The notes under the pieces were generated by a model. The model saw only the letters and a list, made by a program, of their open reading frames with translations, searched no databases and was not told the DNA's origin. The position numbers and the translations under genes were made by a program. DNA of 64,000 nucleotides from Fictibacillus norfolkensis (lineage in GTDB: Bacteria > Bacillota > Bacilli > Bacillales > Fictibacillaceae), in the NCBI RefSeq assembly GCF_014836645.1, contig NZ_JACSQM010000001.1, forward strand, positions 744,001 to 808,000. The letters run 5' to 3'. Position 1 is the first letter of the stretch. Each line of letters starts with the position of its first letter. Positions 25,619 to 34,912 of this stretch are shown here, one piece after another.

Positions 25619-27883
25619 TTGAAGTTTAATAAGAAGATTAATAGATTTTTTGTTTCTACTCTATTAGTCTCATCGATCGCATTAACACCTGTAGGAAAAA
25701 GTTCTGCTGCTGAACCTTTAGTTTCGGTGAAGTTACAAAATTATATAGGTAACAAAACGGCACTTAACATAAGTACAAAAGGACAATACAGAATTGAAAC
25801 AAACAATTCCATGCGTTTAGATGGAGCCAATCGTTTTGTTGTTGCTTCTAAAATCACAGCTAATAGCTGGGGGAATGATGCTGAAACTGTAATCCTAGCA
25901 AATTATAATGCTTTTGCAGATGCTCTTTCTGCCGCACCACTAGCTTATAAACACAAAGGTCCTATCTTACTTACTCAGAAAGACTTTTTAACAGGTGACG
26001 CAAAGAAAGATATTCAAAACATCATGCCGAGTCAAGTGATTATTGTCGGCGGTACAGGGAGTGTTTCTGATAAAGTCGTAAAAGATATTAAAAGCATCAA
26101 TAGCAATATTTCAGTGCGAAGAATTGGCGGAGCTGACCGTTTTGAAGTGGCTCAAAAGATTTCAAGTGAGCTAGGAACACCTGGAACATCTATTGTTGCT
26201 AACGGAATGAACTTCCCAGATGCACTTGCCATAGCACCATATGCAGCAAGAAAAGGGTATCCAATCCTTTTGACTCAACCAAACAAGCTGCCTGCAAAAA
26301 CAGAATCAGCTTTAAAATCTAATAAAACAACAAAAACAATCGTAGTTGGTGGACCAGCGAGTGTTGGTACTACAGTATATTCAAAACTTCCAGCACCTAA
26401 CCGCATAGGCGGAGCTAACCGTTTCGAAGTCGCTGCCAATATATTAAAAGAATTGAATATGTCATCTAACCGTGCATTTGTAGCTACTGGTCTCACTTTT
26501 GCTGATGCATTAACAGGCTCTGTATATGCAGCGCAGCAAGATGCTCCATTGCTGTTGACTATGCCTACTTATGTTCCGGCTGCAACTAAGAGTGTAATAG
26601 ATTCTAAATTGATTTCAGATTTTACGGTTTTAGGTGGTACAGCATCCGTATCGAATACGGTTATGGCTGACCTTCCTGCAGTGTTAAGCCCCGATCAAGA
26701 GTACACTGTGAAAAAAGAGGGCAATGAATTATGGCTATATAAAGGTGCTTCTAAAATTAGAGATTTTAATACATCCTCTCTTACATTAGGACCTGACAAG
26801 TATAATACATCTTCTGTAATTAATATTAACAATCATTTATCTTATCTTGGTGATATGAAATTTTCGATTGAGGGAGGATATATTCGTCCTTTAAATCAAA
26901 ATATTCCATTAGAAGATTATCTTAAAGGGGTATTACCGGCTGAAATGAATTACTCGTGGGAAAAAGAAGCATTAAAAGCTCAAGCGGTAGCAGCAAGATC
27001 CTTTGTCTATAGAAAAGGATCAATGGCGATTGATGATAGTCAATCTAACCAAGTCTACCAAGGATTCACTTGGGGTCCAAGTCATTATGCTACTAGTAAT
27101 CAAGCTGTAGCTGAAACAAGAGGATTAATTTTAACGCATCCTTCTGAAGTTAGATCGAGTAACCCACTGGGAGTTGCCCAAACGTTCTACTACTCTTCAA
27201 ACGGTGGAAAGGCGTTAACAAACATGAATTCATGGGGTACAGCAAGACTGCAATACTCAAAATTACAAGATGACCCTTATGATACTAAAAATGCTAACAA
27301 ATATAGCTGGTATAAAGGCAACTGGTCATATGCACTAAAGAAAAAACAGATTGATACGACTAATATTGATTACAAAGATGCTTCCACACTAAATAATTGG
27401 TGGAATAGTGCGTCTGAAGCTGATTCAAAGATCATGAACCAATTTAAAGTTATGTTAAAAGCTAAAAATTATGAGTATGTCCCTAAAACCTCTGATATTA
27501 AGATTATTAATATTAAAAATGTAGGTTTTACAACTGCGTTTAACCAAGACCAACGTATCGATGGAAGTATTACTTTTGAGTATTACGAAAAGACAGATAA
27601 AGGTTATGTTATGGAAAATAACAAATTAAAAACGCAAACCCTAACGGTTACAAGAAGATCTTATGACATTCGCAACATGATTGGCGCAAGTGATGTGATG
27701 TACAGTCCATACATTAAGTCTGTTCAAGTTGATGCTGATAAATTCACAGTTAATGGTGCAGGTTACGGACACGGAATCGGCATGAGTCAATTTGGTGCAA
27801 AACAACGGGCTGCTGAAGGCCATAAATATAACCAAATTTTAAACGTATATTATCCAGGTACAACACTAAAGAAAATCTATTAA
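25619..27883 (+). CDS. LytB-like SpoIID-domain wall protein with three CWB2 repeats, 754 aa
   Basis: A secreted wall protein: signal peptide to about residue 31 (SSAAEP), three CWB2 units at about 65-355 (RLDGANRF, RIGGADRF, RIGGANRF; each with 'FADAL/FPDAL' and 'VGGxxSV'), then a SpoIID/LytB domain at about 420-754. The latter has PLEDYLKGVLPAEMNYSW (Glu of PAEM is catalytic in SpoIID transglycosylases) and AGYGHGIGMSQFGAK near the end. B. subtilis LytB has the same two modules and modulates amidase LytC. The start is TTG 25619 with AGGGGGAG 8 nt upstream. SigD promoter at 25432. A lytC-like gene is found separately at 38997, not in one operon as in B. subtilis. Confidence 0.92.
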   Translation: MKFNKKINRFFVSTLLVSSIALTPVGKSSAAEPLVSVKLQNYIGNKTALNISTKGQYRIETNNSMRLDGANRFVVASKITANSWGNDAETVILANYNAFADALSAAPLAYKHKGPILLTQKDFLTGDAKKDIQNIMPSQVIIVGGTGSVSDKVVKDIKSINSNISVRRIGGADRFEVAQKISSELGTPGTSIVANGMNFPDALAIAPYAARKGYPILLTQPNKLPAKTESALKSNKTTKTIVVGGPASVGTTVYSKLPAPNRIGGANRFEVAANILKELNMSSNRAFVATGLTFADALTGSVYAAQQDAPLLLTMPTYVPAATKSVIDSKLISDFTVLGGTASVSNTVMADLPAVLSPDQEYTVKKEGNELWLYKGASKIRDFNTSSLTLGPDKYNTSSVININNHLSYLGDMKFSIEGGYIRPLNQNIPLEDYLKGVLPAEMNYSWEKEALKAQAVAARSFVYRKGSMAIDDSQSNQVYQGFTWGPSHYATSNQAVAETRGLILTHPSEVRSSNPLGVAQTFYYSSNGGKALTNMNSWGTARLQYSKLQDDPYDTKNANKYSWYKGNWSYALKKKQIDTTNIDYKDASTLNNWWNSASEADSKIMNQFKVMLKAKNYEYVPKTSDIKIINIKNVGFTTAFNQDQRIDGSITFEYYEKTDKGYVMENNKLKTQTLTVTRRSYDIRNMIGASDVMYSPYIKSVQVDADKFTVNGAGYGHGIGMSQFGAKQRAAEGHKYNQILNVYYPGTTLKKIY

Positions 27884-27885
27884 TA

Positions 27886-27920
27886 AACAAAAGCACACGA
27901 CGAGGTCGTGTGCTTTTGTT
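27886..27920. terminator. Bidirectional terminator
   Basis: AACAAAAGCACACGAC / GTCGTGTGCTTTTGTT, a perfect 16-bp stem with a 3-nt loop, shared by the convergent lytB-like and acetyltransferase genes; its right end touches the acetyltransferase stop codon. Confidence 0.93.
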
Positions 27921-28630
27921 TATTCTTGGTTTCTCAACAATTGATCTTCTGGTACTTTTCTTAATACGCGTGCAGGTGAACCAACTACAAGGTCTTCTTT
28001 TTCCACATTTTTCGTTACAACACTCGCTGCCGCTACTGTACCATCTTCTTCTATCACCTTACCAGGAAGAATTGTAGAATTAGCTCCTACACGTCCTCCG
28101 TTTTTAATGGTAACACCTTTAAATTTATCATAGCGCTCTTTTGAACGAGCCATATAGTTATCATTTGTAGTCACTACGTAAGGTGCGATGAATACATAGT
28201 CGCCTAGTTCTGAATAAGCTGTGATGTAGCAGTTTGTTTCAAGCTTGCATTTAATCCCTACTTTACAGTCATTCTCAACGGAAACTCCACGTCCTACGAT
28301 TGTTTTCTCACCGATCGTTACGCGTTCCCGAACTGTTGCTAGATCTGCTACAAATACATCGTCAGCAAGCTCTGCGTTCGCGTAGATGATAGCTGAAGTT
28401 CCAATTGTAACACCCGAACCGATAATTGTAGGTGGAAGCTTCTTTACTTCTGGTAATATGGAGTTCTTTGCACGTGTTGGCTGCTTTCCGATTACCGCAT
28501 TATCCTGAATGATACAGTTGTTTCCGATCGCAACTCCATCATAAATTACAACATTGTGCCCAATGATCACGTTATCACCAAGTGTAACGTCATTACCAAC
28601 AACAACATTTTGTCCTTTTTGAACTGTCAT
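27920..28630 (-). CDS. Left-handed beta-helix N-acetyltransferase (WbpD/WlbB type), 236 aa
   Basis: Hexapeptide-repeat acyltransferase. Imperfect [LIV]-G-x4 turns run from residue 6 to about 215 (VVVGNDVTLGDNVIIGHNVVIYDGVAIGNN), and the C-terminal block VGANSTILPG ... AAASVVTKNV ... VVGSPARVLRKVP is the usual end. It probably acetylates the 3-amino group of UDP-2-acetamido-3-amino-glucuronate using acetyl-CoA. This role is inferred from the neighbouring aminotransferase, oxidoreductase, dehydrogenase and epimerase. ATG 28630 has GAAGG 8 nt upstream; the GTG at 28639 is inside that site. Longer than P. aeruginosa WbpD (about 190 aa), by extra N-terminal coils. Confidence 0.83.
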   Translation of the reverse strand: MTVQKGQNVVVGNDVTLGDNVIIGHNVVIYDGVAIGNNCIIQDNAVIGKQPTRAKNSILPEVKKLPPTIIGSGVTIGTSAIIYANAELADDVFVADLATVRERVTIGEKTIVGRGVSVENDCKVGIKCKLETNCYITAYSELGDYVFIAPYVVTTNDNYMARSKERYDKFKGVTIKNGGRVGANSTILPGKVIEEDGTVAAASVVTKNVEKEDLVVGSPARVLRKVPEDQLLRNQE

Positions 28631-28661
28631 GTAAGACACCTTCTTCCGTAAGTATGTAAAG

Positions 28662-28694
28662 AGTGTTCATCCTGTCAAATTTAGGATGAACACT
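28662..28694. promoter_or_regulatory. 12-bp hairpin between aminotransferase and acetyltransferase genes
   Basis: AGTGTTCATCCT (28662-28673) pairs perfectly with AGGATGAACACT (28683-28694), 9-nt loop. On the minus strand it is followed by CTTTACATAC, a poor T-run. It may be an attenuator or an mRNA-processing or stability element between co-transcribed genes. Confidence 0.5.
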
Positions 28695-28704
28695 TGGTGA
28701 ATAA

Positions 28705-29820
28705 TTAGTTTTTGCTGTAAAATTCAGCAATTTTCTCAACAACATATTGTTGCTGCTCAATCTTCAATTCAGGGAACATTGGTAAAGAGATTGCCTCTGC
28801 CGCTGCTTTTTCTGTTTCAGGCAAGTCTCCCTCTGTGTAACCCAACTCAGCAAATACAGGCTGTAAATGAAGAGGCTTTGGATAATAAATCATTGTAGAA
28901 ACCCCTTGCTCTTGTAAAAACTTTTGAAGCTCGTCACGGCGTTCTACACGAATCGTATATTGGTGGAAAATATGGTGGCTGTAATCAGCGATGAATGGAG
29001 TCACCACTTTTTCACCTACTTGTTCATTCAATAGTTTTGTATAGTTCTCTGCTTTCTCTCTGCGAAGGTCGCTCCACTCATCTAGGTGTGGGAATTTCAC
29101 ATTCAAAATAGCAGCTTGAAGCTCGTCCAAACGGCTGTTGTATCCTAATACATGGTGATAATATTTTGGCTTACTTCCATGAACACGAATAACGCGCATC
29201 TTTTCAGCTAGCTCGTCATCATTCGTAACGACCATTCCGCCGTCACCGTATGCACCAAGGTTTTTAGTCGGGAAGAAACTGTATGTTGCAGCAGTTCCAA
29301 GCTCACCCACGCTTTTACCTTTATATTTAGATCCGATTGCTTGTGCAGCATCTTCAACGATTCCTAGATTATGCTTCTTCGCGATCTCAACAATGGCATC
29401 CATATCTGCCATTTGTCCATATAAATGAACAGGAACGATAGCTTTTGTTTTATCCGTTACAGCTGCTTCAATTTTAGCTGGATCGATGTTAAAAGTCTTC
29501 GGATCACAGTCAACGAATACTGGTGTAGCCCCAGCACGCGCTACAGCACCTGCTGTTGCAAAAAATGTGAAAGAAGGAACGATTACTTCATCCCCAGGGC
29601 CAACTCCAATGGCAGACAATGCGATATGAATAGCGTCGCTTCCGTTTGCTACACCAATTCCGTGATTTACATTGCTGTACTTCGCTACATCAGCTTCTAA
29701 TTTTTTTACGTTGTCCCCTAGAATGAATCTTGCATTAGACATAACGTCTTCCATTGCGGGAAGGATTTCTGCTTTTAGGTTTTGATATTGTTCTGTAAGA
29801 TCTAACATAGGTACTTTCAT
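28705..29820 (-). CDS. DegT/DnrJ/EryC1/StrS sugar aminotransferase (WbpE type), 371 aa
   Basis: PLP-dependent aminotransferase acting on nucleotide-linked keto-sugars. Seen: GVANGSDAIHIAL, GDEVIVPSFTFFATAGAVARAGA, VEDAAQAIGSKYKGKSVG and the PLP-lysine segment SFFPTKNLGAYGDGGM, followed by the C-terminal HIFHQYTIRVERRDEL. It likely transfers an amino group to the C3 keto group of UDP-2-acetamido-3-keto-glucuronate, with glutamate as donor, just before acetylation by the downstream gene. AGAAGG precedes the ATG. Confidence 0.9.
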   Translation of the reverse strand: MKVPMLDLTEQYQNLKAEILPAMEDVMSNARFILGDNVKKLEADVAKYSNVNHGIGVANGSDAIHIALSAIGVGPGDEVIVPSFTFFATAGAVARAGATPVFVDCDPKTFNIDPAKIEAAVTDKTKAIVPVHLYGQMADMDAIVEIAKKHNLGIVEDAAQAIGSKYKGKSVGELGTAATYSFFPTKNLGAYGDGGMVVTNDDELAEKMRVIRVHGSKPKYYHHVLGYNSRLDELQAAILNVKFPHLDEWSDLRREKAENYTKLLNEQVGEKVVTPFIADYSHHIFHQYTIRVERRDELQKFLQEQGVSTMIYYPKPLHLQPVFAELGYTEGDLPETEKAAAEAISLPMFPELKIEQQQYVVEKIAEFYSKN

Positions 29821-29899
29821 TGTTTAGCCTTCTCTCTAAAAAAATTAGTTTATACACTTTTCCTCAATCAGAATATCTGATTGAAGTATGTTAATCAAG

Positions 29900-31030
29900 C
29901 TACGAAATTCTTTCATACAATTCAATCAGGCGTTCGCTCTCTTTTTCCCAATTGTATCGGTTCTCAACAGCCTTTCTGCCGTTTCTCCCCATTTCCACAG
30001 CTTTTTCAGGATTGTTTAAAATACTTTCAATCGCTTTTGCAATTTCTTCTATATTATTTGGATCCACACAGATTCCGCATTCATTTTCCCTTACTATGTC
30101 TTCCCATAGTGGAAAGTTTGAAGCAATGACGGGTAAGCCTGCAGACATGTATTCAAAAAGCTTTATCGGATAAGAAACTACAAAACGAGGCTCAGGATGA
30201 AGCAGGACCAAGCCTGCATTCGCCTGACTTAATTCATCTTTAACTTGTTGTCGGTTTAAGAAACCAAGAAAATTAACATGTTTCCAACCACTCATCTTCT
30301 TCACTTCATTTTCAAGTGATGCAGGAGCAAATGATCCTCCTAAACGGAACTCTACATTGTGCTTATCATTTACTCTTTCAACGGATTGTATCATCTCTTT
30401 AATGCCACGCAGGAGATAAATTCCGCCAAGATAGACAACTCGTTTTTTGTCACTATCCTTTATTGAATCTGCTTGCTCACTTTGAACATTTCCATTCATT
30501 AATTCTTGAAGCAAGGGATAATTATGAATCGTCAAAGAATTATCATTATATGTTTTGAAGCGTTCATTTATATAAGGCGTTGCCGTTACAACAGCATCAA
30601 AGCGTTTTGACGCATATTTTTCAAGACTTCTCGCTCCTATTGCAACGCTTCTTCTTAAAGGGCCGGGAATCCACTGTTTGGAAAGGATTTGCTCTGGCAA
30701 GTCTTCGTGAACATCGTAGATTACTTTCTTGCCCTTTGATTTAAGCTTTAAACCAATAGGAATCAGCTCGGAATCGTGAAAATGATACACATCCGCATCT
30801 TGACGTATCGCTTCCTCATAAACAAGAGAGGTTGTATTAACCATTCGTTTTAAGCGATTAGATGCTGTGGAAGAAACACCTTTAATTTGAACGCCAAATT
30901 GGACAGAGTCTTCTGCATTAGGCACGATATAAACCACTTCATGGCCAGCTTTCTGAAGTGACTGGCATTCTTTAATGAGAATTCTTGTATCCATAGCGGA
31001 ATGCACAGAGGTCAAATGACAAATTTTCAT
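29900..31030 (-). CDS. GT4-family glycosyltransferase, 376 aa
   Basis: Cytoplasmic GT-B glycosyltransferase. N-terminal MKICHLTSVHSAMDTRILIKECQSLQKAGHEV; C-terminal Rossmann domain with the donor-site pattern PIKLFEYMSAGLPVIASNFPLWEDIV and ECGICVDPNNIEEIAKAI. It starts at an ATGA overlapping the upstream glycosyltransferase stop (31027-31030), so the pair is translationally coupled. Likely adds one sugar of the repeat unit in this cluster; donor and acceptor cannot be told. Confidence 0.9.
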   Translation of the reverse strand: MKICHLTSVHSAMDTRILIKECQSLQKAGHEVVYIVPNAEDSVQFGVQIKGVSSTASNRLKRMVNTTSLVYEEAIRQDADVYHFHDSELIPIGLKLKSKGKKVIYDVHEDLPEQILSKQWIPGPLRRSVAIGARSLEKYASKRFDAVVTATPYINERFKTYNDNSLTIHNYPLLQELMNGNVQSEQADSIKDSDKKRVVYLGGIYLLRGIKEMIQSVERVNDKHNVEFRLGGSFAPASLENEVKKMSGWKHVNFLGFLNRQQVKDELSQANAGLVLLHPEPRFVVSYPIKLFEYMSAGLPVIASNFPLWEDIVRENECGICVDPNNIEEIAKAIESILNNPEKAVEMGRNGRKAVENRYNWEKESERLIELYERIS

Positions 31031-32268
31031 TCGTATTCCCTGCCTTTTTTAAATTCCTGAACATTCTCTAGTAAATCATCCACAATTCTTGACCATGAGA
31101 ACTCGCGGCAAACAAAATCTCTGCCGTTTTTAGAGTATTGGCTGTATGCCGTTTCATCTAAACTTGCGCAATGAACAATCTTTTTCGCGATATCCTTTTC
31201 ATCCTCTGGCGTTGCGATAATCCCGCTACCGCTGTCTTCAATGAGCTTTGCGCTTTCCCCTACTCCACAGTACAGGACAGGAACACCCGATGACAGTGCA
31301 GGAAAGATCTTCGATGGTCTAGCTCCTTGAAACAGCGCGATATTTCTTAAAGAAACGATACTGAAATCAGTAATCGAAAAGATATTAGGCATTTCTGTGA
31401 CCGGAACAGAATCATGAAAGACTACATTCTCAGCTTGTATCGACTGTTTTAACTGAATGAGCTCTTCCTTTTCAGGACCATCTCCTATGAAGAGAAATCT
31501 TATCTCAGGATTGGTCTGTTCTACAATTTTTGCTGCCTTAATGACAGAGTCCAATCCTTGTGCATAACCAATACGGCCTGCAAAGGTAAACACCTTTTTC
31601 CCTTCAAATCCTAACTTCTGCAACCAATCTGTGTTCTGAGCTCTAGGTTTAAAAGTCTCAGTATTCACTCCGTTTGGTAAAAGAAAAACAGACTCTTCTT
31701 TTTTACCCTTCTTCAGCATGTAATCTGCAATACCTTCTGTAGCAGTCGCAATCTTCCATGCTTTTTTGTATAGAAAGGACTCCAGTTTTTCAGCCATCTT
31801 TATAAACTTTTGGTTCTTAAGAATTCCAAGCTCTACAGCAGATTCTGGCCAAATATCAGCTACATTAAAAACAAACTTTGCTCGTTTGAATTTGGATGAA
31901 AGATAACCCGTAATACCTAAAAACAATGGTGGAGACGTACAGATGATTACATCCGTTTTCTTCGCTTTTATCATCGAATAAAAGGCACTAAATGTAAAAG
32001 AGAAATAGGACATCAGCCTTCTCCAGAAACTTCCCTTTGGACTTGGATAGATCCAAGAACGATGCACAGGAATACCTTCATACTCCTCAAATTGATAGAA
32101 CTTCCCTTTATATTCATCAGGAATTATGCCATGAGGATGATGTGGAAATGCCGTCACAACTTCTACTTGGTGACCTCTCTTGATAAGTTCTTTACTGACT
32201 TCATACAGACGAATCTGTGGAGCACCTACCTCAGGAGGGAAATGCTGACTTAATAAAATGATTCTCAT
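31027..32268 (-). CDS. GT4-family glycosyltransferase (WbuB-like), 413 aa
   Basis: Opens MRIILLSQHFPPEVGAPQIRLYEVSKELIKRGHQVEVVT, the typical start of WbuB-like GT4 enzymes that act on N-acetylated amino sugars. The C-terminal donor-site motif ARPSKIFPALSSGVPVLYCGVGES follows, with GSGIIATPEDEKDIAK. ATG 32268 has GAGG about 8 nt upstream; the frame continues 8 codons further to a TTG without ribosome-binding site. A membrane-touching segment around residues 80-110 is seen in this family. Sits between the epimerase and the next glycosyltransferase. Confidence 0.9.
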   Translation of the reverse strand: MRIILLSQHFPPEVGAPQIRLYEVSKELIKRGHQVEVVTAFPHHPHGIIPDEYKGKFYQFEEYEGIPVHRSWIYPSPKGSFWRRLMSYFSFTFSAFYSMIKAKKTDVIICTSPPLFLGITGYLSSKFKRAKFVFNVADIWPESAVELGILKNQKFIKMAEKLESFLYKKAWKIATATEGIADYMLKKGKKEESVFLLPNGVNTETFKPRAQNTDWLQKLGFEGKKVFTFAGRIGYAQGLDSVIKAAKIVEQTNPEIRFLFIGDGPEKEELIQLKQSIQAENVVFHDSVPVTEMPNIFSITDFSIVSLRNIALFQGARPSKIFPALSSGVPVLYCGVGESAKLIEDSGSGIIATPEDEKDIAKKIVHCASLDETAYSQYSKNGRDFVCREFSWSRIVDDLLENVQEFKKGREYE

Positions 32269-32296
32269 ATATTTAACCTCATCTTTAAACAAGCGA

Positions 32297-33349
32297 TTAA
32301 TTAAAATAGTTCGCTATTTTTTCAGCTGCCTTTGCGTCACCAAAAAGATTCTTATAGGTTGGAGTAACTTCTTTATTTACAGCGGCTAAGATTTGTTCTT
32401 TATCCGTTCCAACAAGAATGTTAGCTTCACTTTCTAGCGTTTCTACCCATTCTGTTTGTTCTCTAAGCGTGACACATGGAACTTCCATAAAGTATGCCTC
32501 TTTTTGTACACCGCCTGAGTCTGTTAAAATCTTTTTGGCATTGCTCTCAAGTTTTAGCATGTCCAAATATCCTACAGGCTCAACAATCATTAAGTTAGGA
32601 ATATTATCTAAACTTAAATTCAAGCGTTCGATCACGTGCTTTGTACGAGGATGCATCGGCCAAACTTTCACTTCTTCTATCTCGGAAAAAGCAGCAAGGA
32701 TTGAAGAAATCTTTTCAGGATCATCCGTATTCTCTGCACGGTGAACCGTAATCAAGTGATACTCTTTCGATGTTAATCCGAATGTATTCAAAATATCAGA
32801 GTTGTTTTCTGCAAGTTGACGGTTATATTCTACTGCATCATACATAACGTCTCCTACATTGATTACATTATGTTTCATGTTTTCATCTGTAAGGTTTTTA
32901 ATAGCTGTATCCGTTGGACAAAAGAGGAACTCAGAAACATGGTCCGTCATAATGCGGTTAATTTCTTCTGGCATTCTTTTGTTAAAACTTCTAAGCCCTG
33001 CTTCAATGTGCACAACGGGAACATGAAGCTTAGCTGCAGCTAGCGCACCTGCCAACGTTGAGTTGGTATCGCCATATACCAGAACATAATCAGGTTTTTC
33101 CTGTAGGATGATATCTTCTATTTTAGCGAGCATTTCACCCGTTTGTTTACCATGAGAAGCCGATCCAATCCCTAAGTGAAAATCCGGTTTCGGGATATGT
33201 AGTTCTTCGAAGAATATATCAGACATATTTTTATCATAATGCTGACCTGTATGAACAATTAACTCTTCGTGATTTTTTCGTAATTCTCGAGAAACGGGAG
33301 CAGCTTTAATAAACTGTGGTCTCGCTCCTAATACAGTTAAAAACTTCAT
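32297..33349 (-). CDS. Non-hydrolysing UDP-sugar 2-epimerase (WbpI/MnaA family), 350 aa
   Basis: Inverts C2 of a UDP-2-acetamido sugar. It starts MKFLTVLGARPQFIKAAPVSREL with AAGGAG 9 nt upstream; an open frame of 38 more codons upstream has no homology pattern and is rejected. Active-site segments: VYGDTNSTLAGALAAAKL, HIEAGLRSFNKRMPEEINR and LTDSGGVQKEAY. The GARPQFIKAAP and GQHYDKNMSDIFFEEL wording is closer to WbpI (UDP-2,3-diacetamido-glucuronate 2-epimerase) than to MnaA (GTRPE type), which agrees with the wbp-like neighbours. MnaA activity (UDP-ManNAc) remains possible. Confidence 0.88.
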   Translation of the reverse strand: MKFLTVLGARPQFIKAAPVSRELRKNHEELIVHTGQHYDKNMSDIFFEELHIPKPDFHLGIGSASHGKQTGEMLAKIEDIILQEKPDYVLVYGDTNSTLAGALAAAKLHVPVVHIEAGLRSFNKRMPEEINRIMTDHVSEFLFCPTDTAIKNLTDENMKHNVINVGDVMYDAVEYNRQLAENNSDILNTFGLTSKEYHLITVHRAENTDDPEKISSILAAFSEIEEVKVWPMHPRTKHVIERLNLSLDNIPNLMIVEPVGYLDMLKLESNAKKILTDSGGVQKEAYFMEVPCVTLREQTEWVETLESEANILVGTDKEQILAAVNKEVTPTYKNLFGDAKAAEKIANYFN

Positions 33350-33503
33350 CTTTTTATTCTCCTTCAAATTATACTCTTCGGTATTCCTTACATAACAGTT
33401 TTCGACAACGGCTTTAACAAGGTGTCCATTCATTTTAAACCACGGTGTATAAACATTTACCATTTAGTATGGACGAGTAAAAACCGTTCTAAAATCAGGA
33501 AAA

Positions 33504-33529
33504 GAGATAGCCAAATGAATGGTTATCTC
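33504..33529 (-). terminator. Probable terminator after the UDP-sugar dehydrogenase gene
   Basis: GAGATAGCC / GGTTATCTC (one mismatch) with an 8-nt loop, followed on the minus strand by TTTTCCTGATTTT. It lies 14 nt past the dehydrogenase stop. Confidence 0.6.
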
Positions 33530-33542
33530 ATCTTGTCACTCT

Positions 33543-34880
33543 TTATAGTAAATGATATTTTTTAATTGAAGGAGCTTGGTCCTTAAGTGCATTACGAGTA
33601 TCAAAGACTACAGGGCTGTTTTCTGCGATCATATCGTAATCAAAGCTAGTATGATCTGTAGTAAGCATAACTAGGTCAGCGCTTTGTAATAGTTCCTTCG
33701 AAATTTCGTGCGTTTTATGCACTTCACCATTTAGCTTAAACTCAGTTACATGTGGATCTACTACAATCCAGTCAGCACCAGCAAGTTCAAGTTTTTCAAG
33801 AATTGGCAATACAGGAGACTCACGCATATCATCGATGTCTTTCTTATAAGCAACACCAAGTAATACTACTCTTGCTCCGTTTAATGCTTTCTTGTCTTCA
33901 TTAAGAATTTTCATTGTACGTTCAAGTACGAAATCTGGCATTTGATTGTTGATCTCTCCAGCTGTTTCAATTAAACGTGTGTGATAGTCATACTCTCGAG
34001 CTTTCCACGTTAGATAGAAAGGATCGATCGGAATACAGTGTCCACCTAGTCCAGGACCGGGGTAGAACGCCATGAAGCCATATGGCTTAGTTGCAGCTGC
34101 ATCAATAACTTCCCAAACATTGATGTCCATCTTATTACATAGGATTGCCATTTCGTTTGCTAGTCCAATGTTGATATTACGGAACGTGTTTTCAAGGATT
34201 TTTTCCATTTCTGCCACACGTGGGCTAGATACTTCATGTACATCACCTTCAAGAACAGAACGGTACATAGCTGCTGCAATAGATGTACATTGTGCAGTCA
34301 TTCCCCCTACAACTTTCGGTGTGTTCTTTGTGTTGTATACTTTGTTACCTGGGTCAACACGTTCAGGTGAATAGGCTAAATGAAAGTCTTTCCCTGCAAC
34401 AAGACCGCTCTTCTCTAGAATCGGCTTTAACACTTCTTCAGTTGTTCCAGGATAAGTAGTACTTTCAAGAACGATAAGCATTCCAGGGTGGATAAATTTC
34501 GCAATCTCTGTAGCTGAACTTTCAACATAAGATGTATCTGGCTGCTGATACTTGTCCAACGGTGTTGGTACACAAATAGCTACAGCATCTACTTCTTTAA
34601 TAAGCGAGTAATCTGTTGTAGCAAGAATTTGTTTTGAGGATGTTAATTCAGCTAACTCTGCGTCAACTACATCACCAATATAGTTAATACCGTCATTAAC
34701 CATCTGTGTTCTTTTTTCTTGAACATCAAATCCAATAACTTTATATCCTGCTTTTGCTTTTTCAACAGCAAGAGGAAGACCAACATAACCAAGGCCAACA
34801 ACACCGATGGTAGCTGTTTTTGATTCAATCTTACCCAATAATTCTTTTGAAACTGTGCTTAATTCTAATTCGTTAGACAT
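33543..34880 (-). CDS. UDP-N-acetyl-D-glucosamine 6-dehydrogenase (WbpA type), 445 aa
   Basis: NAD-dependent oxidation of UDP-GlcNAc to the uronic acid, first step toward diacetamido-mannuronate. N-terminal Rossmann fold ATIGVVGLGYVGLPLAVEKAKAGY; NAD site also at VPTPLDKYQQPDTSY; ESTTYPGTTEEV; catalytic Cys in GPGLGGHCIPIDPFYL; C-terminal domain with VLLGVAYKKDIDDMRESP. Length and motifs match the WbpA/WbpO/TuaD superfamily; the two-copy NAD(P) architecture is complete. Followed (upstream on the DNA of this strand) by the oxidoreductase of the next step. Confidence 0.93.
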   Translation of the reverse strand: MSNELELSTVSKELLGKIESKTATIGVVGLGYVGLPLAVEKAKAGYKVIGFDVQEKRTQMVNDGINYIGDVVDAELAELTSSKQILATTDYSLIKEVDAVAICVPTPLDKYQQPDTSYVESSATEIAKFIHPGMLIVLESTTYPGTTEEVLKPILEKSGLVAGKDFHLAYSPERVDPGNKVYNTKNTPKVVGGMTAQCTSIAAAMYRSVLEGDVHEVSSPRVAEMEKILENTFRNINIGLANEMAILCNKMDINVWEVIDAAATKPYGFMAFYPGPGLGGHCIPIDPFYLTWKAREYDYHTRLIETAGEINNQMPDFVLERTMKILNEDKKALNGARVVLLGVAYKKDIDDMRESPVLPILEKLELAGADWIVVDPHVTEFKLNGEVHKTHEISKELLQSADLVMLTTDHTSFDYDMIAENSPVVFDTRNALKDQAPSIKKYHLL

Positions 34881-34912
34881 TCAATATTCCTCTCTTTCAG
34901 GGGGAGATTACT

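Noticed and set aside
33350-33463. Upstream extension of the WbpI-like epimerase
   Set aside because: No ribosome-binding site at 33463 and no family similarity; AAGGAG sits correctly before 33349.
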